From Oscillatoriaceae cyanobacterium M7585_C2015_266 (lineage in GTDB: Bacteria > Cyanobacteriota > Cyanobacteriia > Cyanobacteriales > Oscillatoriaceae): 64,000 nucleotides of DNA. Under the pieces are notes generated by a model that made no database searches, had not been told where the DNA came from, and worked only from the letters and a program-made list of their open reading frames with translations. The stretch spans positions 1 to 64,000 of the forward strand of contig DVEG01000027.1 in assembly GCA_015295835.1 (NCBI GenBank), written 5' to 3'. Of the stretch, positions 8,619 through 16,710 are shown piece by piece. The translations under genes were made by a program, and so were the position numbers. Within the stretch, counting starts at the first letter, position 1. Each line of letters begins with the position of its first letter.

Positions 8619-9242
8619 TTAATCTAAATTCATGTGTCCTCGGAAGCCGGTGATAATGCGACTGCCATCTTTGAGGATATGAATTTCTATTTGATCGCTT
8701 GCCCAGGTGATTTTATCTTGAAATTCGGGATTGAAAATGTGAAGTTTTTGATTTTTAGAGGAAACTGGGGAATCGGGGGAATTAATTGCTAAGGATTCGA
8801 CATAGGGACCATCGATTAAAATATCGAGCTGAGATAGTAATTCCTGTGCTCCTGGAGGTGCTTTTTCTGATTGGAGTTCGGCGAGGGTAAATCCGCTAAA
8901 AGACATTACGTTTAATCCGGCAGTTTTTAGTTTGGCTGCTAGTTGTGCGAGTGCTGGAGCTTGCCAAAAGGGTTCGCCGCCGGAAAAGGTGACGCCGGTG
9001 TTATTGGGATTGCTTAAAATTTTCGCAGCTAGTTCGTCAATGCTGATGAGTTGGTTGATTTCAAATGACCAGGATGCTTTGTTGAAGCATCCGGAACAAG
9101 CGCGATCGCATCCTTGTACCCAGACGACAGCGCGACGACCAGGGCCATTTACTTCTGACTCATCGACATACCCCATAATATTTAAATATCCTGGGGGAAT
9201 TTCTACAGGGGGTTTTAAGGTATAGTTTGTTTGAGTTGTCAT
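8619..9242 (-). CDS. NrdG-like radical-SAM activating protein (4Fe-4S single cluster)
   Basis: This 207-residue protein has the radical-SAM cluster motif C-x3-C-x2-C in VWVQGCDRACSGCFN (about residues 42-56), followed by SGGEP near residue 90, the S-adenosylmethionine-contacting GGE motif. Size and motif spacing match the anaerobic ribonucleotide-reductase activase (NrdG) branch, which puts a glycyl radical on a partner enzyme. No nrdD or other glycyl-radical gene is visible in the window, so the substrate is open. A second radical-SAM gene lies 63 bases upstream on the same strand. Confidence 0.82.
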   Translation of the reverse strand: MTTQTNYTLKPPVEIPPGYLNIMGYVDESEVNGPGRRAVVWVQGCDRACSGCFNKASWSFEINQLISIDELAAKILSNPNNTGVTFSGGEPFWQAPALAQLAAKLKTAGLNVMSFSGFTLAELQSEKAPPGAQELLSQLDILIDGPYVESLAINSPDSPVSSKNQKLHIFNPEFQDKITWASDQIEIHILKDGSRIITGFRGHMNLD

Positions 9243-9305
9243 TTTTTTCGATTTAATTATTATTGTGTTTTTTGTGACAGGGAAAATAAGAAAGGAGGTA
9301 AGAGC

Positions 9306-10103
9306 TTAGTTAGACGGTGCAGGGGCGCAGCTTACGGGGATGCCAGTGGCGTTTTCAATCTCGGTTTTGAATGCTTGCAAGACTTCTGCACTGACGCATT
9401 TGAGTATTTGGACGGCGTAGGAGCTTTCACCATGAGAGTGGTTTTCCCGCCCGTCTAATTGGCGTTTGAGAGGTTTTGGGCGTGTGGGGATATTGAGTTG
9501 AATTTCATCGGGTGCGAGGAATTTCATCCGTGCAATGTAGTCTGCTCGCGCCTTGTCATCCCACTTGCTAAGAATCATGGTTTGAATACTCAAGTGCCCT
9601 TCGTATTCAGCTCGAAATAGTTCTAAACCTTGCCAGATATCTGTTAATTCAATTCCTTGAAGGGGTCTGTTGACGCGCCGCAGCAAGTCGGGTGTGGTGG
9701 CATCTAGTTTAACGGATACTCGATCTGCGCTTGTTAGCGCTGCCCGCACTGTCGGTTCTGAGAGTAAGGTTCCATTTGTGAGTACCAGTGTGGGTTTGTG
9801 AGTGAGTTCTTTGACTCTGGTGAGAATTTCTGCCAAATTCAGTGCTAAAGTGGGTTCGCCACTGCCGCTGAGGGTGATGATGTCTACATCCCAAGGAGCG
9901 AAGCGCCACAAATCTTGTATTATGTGCCCGGTGGGGATAAAGACTTTGCGCTCGCTTGTTTGGTGTTCGATTTCTCCCAACTGACAGTAAACGCAGTTAA
10001 ATGAACATGTTGACACTTGCCCGATTGGATCGATACCGAGCGAGCGCCCGTAACGCCAAGATTTTACCGGTCCGTAAACTGAAGAAAATGTTAATGTTGT
10101 CAT
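9306..10103 (-). CDS. Radical SAM protein
   Basis: The 265-residue product carries C-x3-C-x2-C in STCSFNCVYCQLGEIEHQT (about residues 31-49), TLSGSGEPTLAL near residue 77-88 (the GGEP-type SAM motif), and LVLTNGTLL and VSVKLDATTPDLL, strands that match the Elp3/MoaA-like half-barrel. The layout (GR-S-LGIDP-I-G..., C..C..C, SGSGEPTL) resembles the wyosine-type/Elp3-like radical-SAM proteins of unknown substrate. The start ATG is clear and a 36-codon ORF lies 31 bases upstream on the same strand. Substrate unknown. Confidence 0.82.
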   Translation of the reverse strand: MTTLTFSSVYGPVKSWRYGRSLGIDPIGQVSTCSFNCVYCQLGEIEHQTSERKVFIPTGHIIQDLWRFAPWDVDIITLSGSGEPTLALNLAEILTRVKELTHKPTLVLTNGTLLSEPTVRAALTSADRVSVKLDATTPDLLRRVNRPLQGIELTDIWQGLELFRAEYEGHLSIQTMILSKWDDKARADYIARMKFLAPDEIQLNIPTRPKPLKRQLDGRENHSHGESSYAVQILKCVSAEVLQAFKTEIENATGIPVSCAPAPSN

Positions 10104-10134
10104 AATCCCCTCAGCCTAGCGCTTATTTTATTTG

Positions 10135-10245
10135 TTACTGTATTGCCACCCCGATCGCCGGTTGCTGAAACCCGAAACTCAGGTACAGAACTAAACCGCC
10201 AACTAAAAGCAGCCATAAGCATATTTTCTTAATTTCCTCCCACAT
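10135..10245 (-). CDS. Small membrane protein, 36 residues
   Basis: The minus strand has a strong ribosome binding site (GGAGGAAAAACAAA then ATG at 10245) and a 36-codon ORF. Its product begins MWEEIKKICLWLL, has one predicted transmembrane helix (about residues 8-26, with WLLLVGGLVLYLSFGF) and ends QQPAIGVAIQ. The shape, a charged amphipathic N-terminus followed by a single helix, is that of the low-mass photosynthetic or other bitopic small proteins. It is transcribed divergently from psbA and lies just upstream of the radical-SAM gene. I do not recognise a family. Confidence 0.55.
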   Translation of the reverse strand: MWEEIKKICLWLLLVGGLVLYLSFGFQQPAIGVAIQ

Positions 10246-10712
10246 TTTGTTTTTCCTCCTGCTGCCACCTTATCTGCTTCGCGTTGTCTTTTATTCCAAG
10301 CTAGCTCAGCTATTCTACCTTGTCATTTCCCTCTTTTATCTTTGTTAATATTTTTTATCAAATTTATTTAGATTGACATCTTTTTTTTAAGTTTTGTTTC
10401 TAGTAAATTCCAAAAACTATAGTTGTTTTAACCCATTATATCAAGATTGGAAAAAACTGTAATTAAAATTTCAAGTAGATTAAAAAAACTTGAAGTCTTC
10501 TGCTAGTTGCAAAAGCTTTTTATACAATCAAAAATAGACTGGCATAGATGACAAGTTGGCAGTTATTTTTTCCTAGAAATCCGGCGCCAGTCTGCAACCG
10601 GAATACAAGCATCTTGGTAACCGCTTGTTTTTCTAAACCTCTAAACTTACTTATCAATTCCTGCGGAAGTTGCTTGCGTTCTTGGGTTCTTGCGCAATAG
10701 GAGGAATTTCCT
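10246..10712. promoter_or_regulatory. Divergent upstream region of psbA and the small membrane-protein gene
   Basis: This 467-base, AT-rich spacer must hold both promoters. A strong Shine-Dalgarno element, AGGAGGAAT, ends about seven bases before the psbA ATG. I do not see the adenine/thymine upstream box and -35/-10 arrangement clearly enough to place a promoter. Poly-T and poly-A runs lie around 10380-10490. No longer ORF is convincing here. Confidence 0.5.
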
Positions 10713-11816
10713 ATGAGTACCATTGTTCGTCGCAGGCAGGAAGTCGATATTTTCACCCAGTGGGATCGATTTGGCGACTGGATTACCAGCACCGACAATC
10801 GAATTTATATCGGCTGGTTTGGCGTTTTGGGGATTCCCTGCGCCTTAGCTGCTGCTATCTGTTTTGTGCTTGCTTTCATTGCTGCCCCGTCTGTCGATAT
10901 GGAGGGGATCCGAGAACCGATAATTGGTTCAATAATGGGCGGCAATAATCTTATAACCGCTGCAGTCGTGCCTACCTCAGCTGCTATTGGTCTGCACTTT
11001 TATCCTCTATGGGCAGCCGCCTCGGTAGACGAATGGCTTTACAACGGCGGGCCATACCAACTGATTATCCTACATTTCCTAATAGCAGTGTGGGCGTATG
11101 TAGGCAGATTGTGGGAACTGAGCTTCCGATTTGGGATGCGCCCTTGGATTGGCGTTGCCTTTTCCGCACCTGCTGCGGCTGTAACGGCTGTATTGCTCGT
11201 CTATCCGATTGGGCAAGGTTCTTTTTCTGAAGGGTTGCCCTTGGGAATTAGTGGCACTTTCCACTTTATGCTTGGCGTGCAAGCGGATCACAATATCCTC
11301 ATGCATCCATTCCACATGCTAGGGGTGGCGGGGGTATTTGGCGGAGCTTTCCTTGCAGCCTTGCACGGTTCGTTGGCTACCTCGAGTTTTATTCGCGAGA
11401 CGACTGAAAACGAATCAGTGAACGCTGGATACAAGTTTGGTCAAAAAGAAGAAACCTACAACTTGCTTGCCAGCCACTACGGCTACCTGGGGCGGCTAAT
11501 GATTCCACCACTGGGAATACGCAATCTCCGCTCTATCAGCTTCCTGGTTGTTGCCGTACCTACCCTCGGTATCTGGTTTGCTACTGCTGCCCTTATCAGC
11601 GTGTCTTTTAATCTGAATGGGTTTAACTTTAACCACTCTATCTTGGATAGTGCGGGTCGTCCGATCCGAACTGATGCAGATATTCTTAACCGGGCAATGC
11701 TAGGTATCCAGGTGATGCATGAGCCAAATGCTCACGTTTTCCCGCTGGTGCTTGCTTCTGGAGAACCGGTGCCGGTAAACATGGAAGTTTTGAATAGTCC
11801 TACGATTGGCGGTTGA
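10713..11816 (+). CDS. psbA: Atypical photosystem II D1 protein (rogue/sentinel-like psbA paralog)
   Basis: A 367-residue D1 with the five-helix fold, offset +3 from the usual numbering up to about residue 252 and +4 beyond, because of one extra Tyr after H252. By eye-alignment to standard D1, tyrosine Z (Y161), H190, H198, H215, N298, H332, E333, H337 and A344 are kept. Changed positions are D61E, Q130L, D170E, N181H, F186V, E189D, S264G (QB/herbicide site), H272S (a non-heme iron ligand), R334P and D342V. The cleavage site LA/SGE remains. Several oxygen-evolving-cluster positions are therefore altered and normal QB/iron chemistry is unlikely. It fits the known class of non-oxygenic rogue or sentinel D1 variants; retained H332, E333 and H337 argue against chlorophyll f synthase. 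It is monocistronic with a terminator. Confidence 0.93.
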   Translation: MSTIVRRRQEVDIFTQWDRFGDWITSTDNRIYIGWFGVLGIPCALAAAICFVLAFIAAPSVDMEGIREPIIGSIMGGNNLITAAVVPTSAAIGLHFYPLWAAASVDEWLYNGGPYQLIILHFLIAVWAYVGRLWELSFRFGMRPWIGVAFSAPAAAVTAVLLVYPIGQGSFSEGLPLGISGTFHFMLGVQADHNILMHPFHMLGVAGVFGGAFLAALHGSLATSSFIRETTENESVNAGYKFGQKEETYNLLASHYGYLGRLMIPPLGIRNLRSISFLVVAVPTLGIWFATAALISVSFNLNGFNFNHSILDSAGRPIRTDADILNRAMLGIQVMHEPNAHVFPLVLASGEPVPVNMEVLNSPTIGG

Positions 11817-11835
11817 TTATTTATATAGTAGATAG

Positions 11836-11861
11836 GAGCGCTTCCCCAAGGGGAGGCGCTC
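11836..11861 (+). terminator. psbA terminator
   Basis: A 12-base arm pair GAGCGCTTCCCC / GGGGAGGCGCTC (one G-T or mismatch position) with a two-base loop is followed by TTTAG, 20 bases after the psbA stop. Confidence 0.75.
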
Positions 11862-12111
11862 TTTAGTGGCAAGAAGGTTTAGAAGGCGATCGCATGTCGG
11901 ACGGTTTCTATTTTATACTTGCTTGTTTACATTATTTTTTATTTAATTTTTTTGTTGACCAAGAAGTAATAAATTTAATGCATTTTAAAAATAAAAATGA
12001 GAAACGAGGGGGGTGCCCCATTTACTAGCAAATAGGTTAATATAAGTTAACATAAGAACGAGATCGCAGAGTCCCGGTCAAAAAATAAAAAAGTTAGGAG
12101 GATAAAGCCCG

Positions 12112-13953
12112 GTGAATAAACGGTGGAGAAATGCGGGACTGTACGCATTGCTGGCAATTGTAGTCATTGCCCTATTCACGGCGTTTTTTGACAAACAACC
12201 CCCCAGCAGGGAGAGCTGGCGCTACAGTCAGTTTATTCAGGAAGTACAAAACAAAAGAGTAGAGAAAGTCAGTATAAGCGCCGATCGCACCAAAGCGATC
12301 GTCCAAGCCCAGAACGGCAACAAAATTCTGGTCAATCTACCCCCCAACGATCCAGAGCTAATCGATATCCTCACCGATAACGGTGTCAATATCGAAGTAC
12401 TGCCGCAGGGTGACGAAAGCTTCTGGCTGAAAGCGCTCAGCAGCCTCTTCTTCCCCGTACTGCTCCTAGTCGGCTTGTTCTTCCTGCTGCGACGCGCCCA
12501 AAATGGCCCTGGTTCTCAGGCTCTCAACTTTGGCAAATCCAAAGCCAGAGTACAAATGGAGCCGCAAACCCAGGTGACTTTTGCCGATGTTGCCGGTATT
12601 GACCAAGCTAAGTTGGAACTGAGTGAAGTAGTGGACTTCCTAAAAAATGCCGATCGCTTCACCGCTGTCGGTGCCAAAATTCCCAAAGGGGTGCTGCTAG
12701 TTGGCCCTCCGGGAACCGGCAAAACTCTGCTGGCGAAAGCAGTTGCGGGAGAAGCCGGTGTGCCTTTCTTCTCAATCTCCGGTTCTGAATTCGTAGAAAT
12801 GTTCGTCGGTGTGGGTGCCTCACGAGTACGTGACTTGTTTGAACAAGCAAAAGCAAATGCACCCTGTATCGTGTTTATCGACGAAATTGATGCGGTCGGT
12901 CGCCAGCGGGGAGCCGGTTTGGGTGGCGGCAATGACGAGCGCGAACAAACCCTCAACCAATTGCTAACGGAAATGGACGGCTTTGAGGGCAATACCGGCA
13001 TCATTATTATTGCGGCAACTAACCGTCCCGATGTGCTGGATGCAGCTCTGATGCGTCCAGGGCGCTTTGACCGCCAGGTAGTTGTCGATCGCCCAGATTA
13101 CGCCGGACGCCTGGAAATCCTAAAAGTACACGCTCGCGGCAAAACTTTGGCGAAAGACGTGGATTTGGAAAAGATCGCCCGCCGAACTCCCGGTTTCACC
13201 GGTGCGGATTTGTCTAACCTGCTGAATGAAGCGGCGATTTTGGCTGCCCGCCGCAACCTGACGGAAATCTCGATGGATGAGATTAATGATGCGATCGACC
13301 GCGTACTCGCAGGTCCGGAGAAAAAGGATCGGGTGATGAGCGAAAAACGCAAGCGCATTGTCGCTTATCACGAAGCTGGTCACGCTTTGGTGGGCGCGCT
13401 GATGCCGGATTACGATCCGGTGCAGAAAATCAGTATTATCCCGCGCGGGCGCGCTGGCGGTTTAACCTGGTTCACCCCCAGTGAAGATCGCATGGAGTCA
13501 GGTTTGTACAGCCGCTCTTACCTGCAAAATCAAATGGCGGTGGCTTTGGGTGGGAGAATCGCGGAAGAAATTGTCTTCGGCGAAGAAGAAGTAACTACCG
13601 GCGCGTCTAATGATTTGCAGCAAGTGGCTCGTGTGGCGCGTCAGATGGTGATGCGCTTCGGAATGAGCGATCGCCTCGGACCTGTGGCCCTCGGACGTCA
13701 GCAAGGTAATATGTTCCTGGGGCGAGATATTATGGCTGAGCGCGATTTCTCGGAAGAAACGGCGGCGATAATTGATGATGAGGTGCGCGCTTTAGTTGAG
13801 CAAGCTTATCAGCGGGCTAAAAAAGTTCTCACTGAAAACCGTCATGTTCTCGATAAGTTAGCAGAAATGCTGATGGAGAAGGAAACGGTTGATGCTGATG
13901 AGTTGCAAGAATTGCTGGCTACAAATGATGTGAAAATGGCTGCGCTCGCTTAG
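12112..13953 (+). CDS. ftsH: ATP-dependent zinc metalloprotease FtsH
   Basis: A 613-residue membrane AAA protease, starting at GTG behind AGGAGGATAAAGCCCG. There are two transmembrane segments (about residues 9-25 and 103-125) around a periplasmic/lumenal loop, then the AAA module: Walker A GPPGTGKT at about 198, Walker [12 protein letters not shown], the second region of homology [20 protein letters not shown], and the zinc site HEAGH at about 420. Length is normal. In cyanobacteria FtsH hexamers remove damaged D1 during photosystem II repair, which fits a gene next to psbA, although the two are separated by a terminator and 295 bases and need not be co-regulated. Confidence 0.95.
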   Translation: MNKRWRNAGLYALLAIVVIALFTAFFDKQPPSRESWRYSQFIQEVQNKRVEKVSISADRTKAIVQAQNGNKILVNLPPNDPELIDILTDNGVNIEVLPQGDESFWLKALSSLFFPVLLLVGLFFLLRRAQNGPGSQALNFGKSKARVQMEPQTQVTFADVAGIDQAKLELSEVVDFLKNADRFTAVGAKIPKGVLLVGPPGTGKTLLAKAVAGEAGVPFFSISGSEFVEMFVGVGASRVRDLFEQAKANAPCIVFIDEIDAVGRQRGAGLGGGNDEREQTLNQLLTEMDGFEGNTGIIIIAATNRPDVLDAALMRPGRFDRQVVVDRPDYAGRLEILKVHARGKTLAKDVDLEKIARRTPGFTGADLSNLLNEAAILAARRNLTEISMDEINDAIDRVLAGPEKKDRVMSEKRKRIVAYHEAGHALVGALMPDYDPVQKISIIPRGRAGGLTWFTPSEDRMESGLYSRSYLQNQMAVALGGRIAEEIVFGEEEVTTGASNDLQQVARVARQMVMRFGMSDRLGPVALGRQQGNMFLGRDIMAERDFSEETAAIIDDEVRALVEQAYQRAKKVLTENRHVLDKLAEMLMEKETVDADELQELLATNDVKMAALA

Positions 13954-13987
13954 TTTAATTCTAGCTAGCTTTCGGCTTTAAAATTCC

Positions 13988-14017
13988 GGGAAGTTTTGGA
14001 AGTTTCCAGAGCTTCCC
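13988..14017 (+). terminator. ftsH terminator
   Basis: Inverted repeat GGGAAG...CTTCCC with an inner TGGAAG/TTTCCA pairing is followed by CTATTTTTTTACG, 34 bases beyond the ftsH stop. Confidence 0.65.
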
Positions 14018-14180
14018 CTATTTTTTTACGTCTGAAAACTGAATTTTCCCTGGGCTTCTACTAAAATTTCTCCCAAAAACCTCTGCGAGGTAGCGTTCGC
14101 TATTTCTATATTCTATAATAAAAAAGCGAAGCCCCCCTTATTCACATCCTAGAATATTCATTAGTGGAGGAATATTCAAT

Positions 14181-14447
14181 ATGTTTGGTGAAAGCTTCAC
14201 CAAGATATTCTCTTGGTTAAGCAATCTACTAAAAGCCGAAAAAAAAGCTAATAATCCAAAAGAAGCAGGGCAGTCACAAAAGACAAGCAGTAGTAGCAGC
14301 TCTGAGGTTGAAGTTGATTTATTTGCTGGTGATAGCTTCGACTCTGCTGGAGCAAGTGATAGTGATGATAGCGGTAGCAGCGATTTCGGAGATAGTGGCA
14401 GCGATTGTGGAGACAGTGGCGGCTCTGACGGTGGCTCTGGCGACTAA
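14181..14447 (+). CDS. Small acidic Ser/Asp/Gly-rich protein
   Basis: An 88-residue product behind a good ribosome binding site (GGAGGAATATTCAAT then ATG). The N-terminal third is a short amphipathic helix (FTKIFSWLSNLLKAEKKA) and the second half is a low-complexity tail of Ser, Asp and Gly (SDSDDSGSSDFGDSGSDC). The tail is highly acidic and has a single Cys, so it could bind divalent cations or act as a disordered spacer. I recognise no family. A strong hairpin terminator sits 59 bases downstream, so it is probably a real single-gene transcript. Confidence 0.6.
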   Translation: MFGESFTKIFSWLSNLLKAEKKANNPKEAGQSQKTSSSSSSEVEVDLFAGDSFDSAGASDSDDSGSSDFGDSGSDCGDSGGSDGGSGD

Positions 14448-14506
14448 GATAGTTTAGTTAGTGGGAATTCTGTTTATGGTAAAATAAAAATATCTCCAGA
14501 TATTCT

Positions 14507-14537
14507 GCAATCAAAAAAATTAAAAATTTTTGATTGC
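14507..14537 (+). terminator. Terminator of the acidic small-protein gene
   Basis: GCAATCAAAAA / TTTTTGATTGC is a perfect 11-bp stem and is followed by TTTTTTATTTTTA, a textbook intrinsic terminator. Confidence 0.85.
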
Positions 14538-14712
14538 TTTTTTATTTTTAAATTTATGGTATAAATACAGGATTATGTAAAAAAGTGCTAAGAAAACATA
14601 ATTAAAAAAAAATTATAAGCAGACTTAATAAAAAAATGTTACCACTTTTTCAAAGATGCCACCCCCTGCTCTAAAAAGACAAAATATAAGAATCTAACAG
14701 GGAGAGGGAGGA

Positions 14713-15609
14713 ATGAAACTTTGCGCACGCCCAGCAAAATGGCAAGTAATTCTGATTCTAGTGACAGGGATTTTGGCAATTTCTACAGGGGCAATTTTTA
14801 TTCGCGGGGCATATACCTCTACAGGCAATAGCGGCGTGGGATTCAGTTTGGTTTTGGCAGCGTCTCGCCTATTGATTGCATCCCTAATGCTGCTGCCGAC
14901 TTGGCGGTACATTCAATGGCAACGCTTGAATAAAGAAGCCGTACTTTATGCCGTTGCGGCTGGAGCATTTCTGGCGCTGCATTTTGCTTGCTGGGTGACT
15001 TCGCTTTCCTATACCTCGATCGCAGCTTCCACAACTTTAGTCACCACTAATCCCATCTGGGTAACCCTACTTTCTTGGCTATGGTTTCAAGAAAAACCAT
15101 CCCGATTGCAAGTAGCAGGAATTGCGATCGCTCTTATTGGCGCAATACTTGTCGGATTTGGCAACTCAGCAGAAAGTGGTAGCAACCCCCTCCTCGGTAA
15201 TCTGTTAGCACTATTTGGCTCTTGGGCGATTAGCTTATATTTACTGGCTGGGCGAGTTTCGCAACGCCTAGGCATGAGTATTAGCGGATACGCCGCAATC
15301 GCCTATAGCACTGCAGGGATTACCCTTTTACCACTGCCTTTAGCTTTCGGATTCGGCTACATAGGTTATCCAAAGGAATTTTATTTCTACATTCTCTTAA
15401 TGGCCATTTTCCCACAACTGGTGGGTCATACCAGTTTTAATTGGGCACTGCGGTGGATTTCCCCTACCTTTGTCACCCTTGCGATTCTATGCGAGCCAGT
15501 AGGAGCCAGTTTGCTTGGTTATCTGATTTTTACAGAAGTGCCAGGATTTCAGGTACTTCTAGGAGCAGTAGTACTACTCAGTGGCGTTGCGCTCGCTGCC
15601 ATCGGTTAA
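14713..15609 (+). CDS. DMT-superfamily transporter (EamA)
   Basis: This 298-residue inner-membrane protein is almost entirely hydrophobic, with about ten predicted helices arranged as two EamA repeats. The first repeat has SRLLIASLMLLPTWRYI and the second VGHTSFNWALRWISPTFVTL, both typical of the drug/metabolite exporter family. GAILVGFGN marks the end of the first half. The gene has an ATG behind GGGAGAGGGAGGA. The substrate cannot be read from the sequence; family members export amino acids, nucleosides or drugs. Confidence 0.9.
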   Translation: MKLCARPAKWQVILILVTGILAISTGAIFIRGAYTSTGNSGVGFSLVLAASRLLIASLMLLPTWRYIQWQRLNKEAVLYAVAAGAFLALHFACWVTSLSYTSIAASTTLVTTNPIWVTLLSWLWFQEKPSRLQVAGIAIALIGAILVGFGNSAESGSNPLLGNLLALFGSWAISLYLLAGRVSQRLGMSISGYAAIAYSTAGITLLPLPLAFGFGYIGYPKEFYFYILLMAIFPQLVGHTSFNWALRWISPTFVTLAILCEPVGASLLGYLIFTEVPGFQVLLGAVVLLSGVALAAIG

Positions 15610-15708
15610 AAAAACACTGCCACTAATCCTCACAAGACGGTAAAATAACCCCGTTACAGATGCTGCTTGCAAACGCGGATTTCCAATATCCTGCGACAAC
15701 CTTAGACG

Positions 15709-16035
15709 ATGCCCAAAACTTACACCGTAGAAATTCACCACCAAGGCACTATCTACACTATCCAAGTGCCCGAAGATCAAACAATCCTCAAAGCTGCTAC
15801 AGCAGCCGGGCTAAATTTGCCTAGTTCCTGTAATGCAGGGGTGTGTACCACCTGCGCTGCCAAGATTATCGGCTCTGGAAGCGTGGATCAAAGCGATGGC
15901 ATGGGAGTCAGCCCCGAACTCCAAGCCGAAGGTTATGTGCTGCTGTGCGTTGCTTATCCTCGCTCTGACTTGAAAATTGAGACAGAGAAGGAAAACGAAG
16001 TGTATGATCGCCAATTTGGTATGACTAAAAAATAG
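15709..16035 (+). CDS. Plant-type [2Fe-2S] ferredoxin
   Basis: A 108-residue ferredoxin with cluster ligands C41, C46, C49 and C80 (SSCNAGVCTTCAA and YVLLCVAYP), the C-x4-C-x2-C...C signature of photosynthetic-type ferredoxins. The usual acidic residues near the cluster are present but the C-terminus carries a longer charged tail (KIETEKENEVYDRQ), as in the divergent low-expression ferredoxins of cyanobacteria rather than PetF1. It would carry electrons to a specific partner in the cytosol. Neighbours give no hint of which one. Confidence 0.9.
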   Translation: MPKTYTVEIHHQGTIYTIQVPEDQTILKAATAAGLNLPSSCNAGVCTTCAAKIIGSGSVDQSDGMGVSPELQAEGYVLLCVAYPRSDLKIETEKENEVYDRQFGMTKK

Positions 16036-16392
16036 CCGCACTAATTAATCTAGTGCAAATAAATCGGCTCTAATTCAGGTATAGTAAGACAAAAGATTTA
16101 GTGGTGATTTTCGTTTTTTTAGGGTAAAGCGCTCGCTTTCTCTTGCTTCTATGCCTGTTCCCTATCTAGCCGATTTATGTCACTCTTCAACTGCCAAACT
16201 TGAGCAGGGCTATCTAAATTCCTAATTTGCCCTGCCTAAATAACAAACTTTTTTGTTTTCTCTCTATTTAAATTAACAGCATTTTTCTGCCGCCGCGGGG
16301 AAAAGAATTTCACCAAAAAAGTCTAGAAATACGGAATTTTGATAAAATAAAAAAATGTTGGCCATATTTTTTACTAAAAAGTAGTAACAACA
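16036..16392. other. Intergenic spacer
   Basis: No ORF or strong hairpin was seen. It is AT-rich with a GCGCTCGC octamer at 16129, and would carry the promoter of the following small gene. Confidence 0.5.
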
Positions 16393-16587
16393 ATGACAAC
16401 CCACTTCATTACGGCAGAGATTGACTGGCAAGAATCGCCCCTAAAGTTACATCAAGCGATAGAGGCTGAGCTAAAAAAAAGGGGGGAACCCCTGCGCTGG
16501 GCGATAACGAGTGTAGACGAAGAAGCACAAACTGTGCAAGTGGAAGCAGTAGTGACTAGAGAATCTGAAACTACAGTATCTACATGA
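16393..16587 (+). CDS. Small conserved hypothetical protein (64 residues)
   Basis: The product starts MTTHFITAEIDWQESPLKLH and continues IEAELKKRGEPLRWAITSVD with an acidic tail rich in Val and Thr. The alternation of a beta strand, an amphipathic helix, then two beta strands suggests a compact alpha/beta fold. There is no membrane segment or Cys. I know of no characterised member. A terminator hairpin follows at 16613. Confidence 0.6.
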   Translation: MTTHFITAEIDWQESPLKLHQAIEAELKKRGEPLRWAITSVDEEAQTVQVEAVVTRESETTVST

Positions 16588-16612
16588 AGGGCTAAAAAAT
16601 AAAACTTCCCAA

Positions 16613-16637
16613 CCTTTTCCCCTTCTAGGGGAAGAGG
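16613..16637 (+). terminator. Intrinsic terminator
   Basis: CCTTTTCCCC / GGGGAAGAGG forms a 10-bp stem (one G-T) with a five-base loop, followed by AGAATTTTTTCATTTT, 25 bases after the 64-residue ORF. Confidence 0.75.
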
Positions 16638-16710
16638 AGAATTTTTTCATTTTGATAAATAAGGAAAATAGTTTTCTTTCTACTAGCTCTAAAAGATAAA
16701 CTAAAAAAAT

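Noticed and set aside
10713-11816. Chlorophyll f synthase (ChlF) instead of D1
   Set aside because: H332, E333, H337, A344 and Tyr161 are kept and no far-red gene cluster is nearby, so an atypical D1 is more likely than ChlF.
12516-13704. Several long ORFs antisense to ftsH
   Set aside because: They are shadow frames caused by codon bias in a highly expressed gene; ftsH is clearly the real gene.
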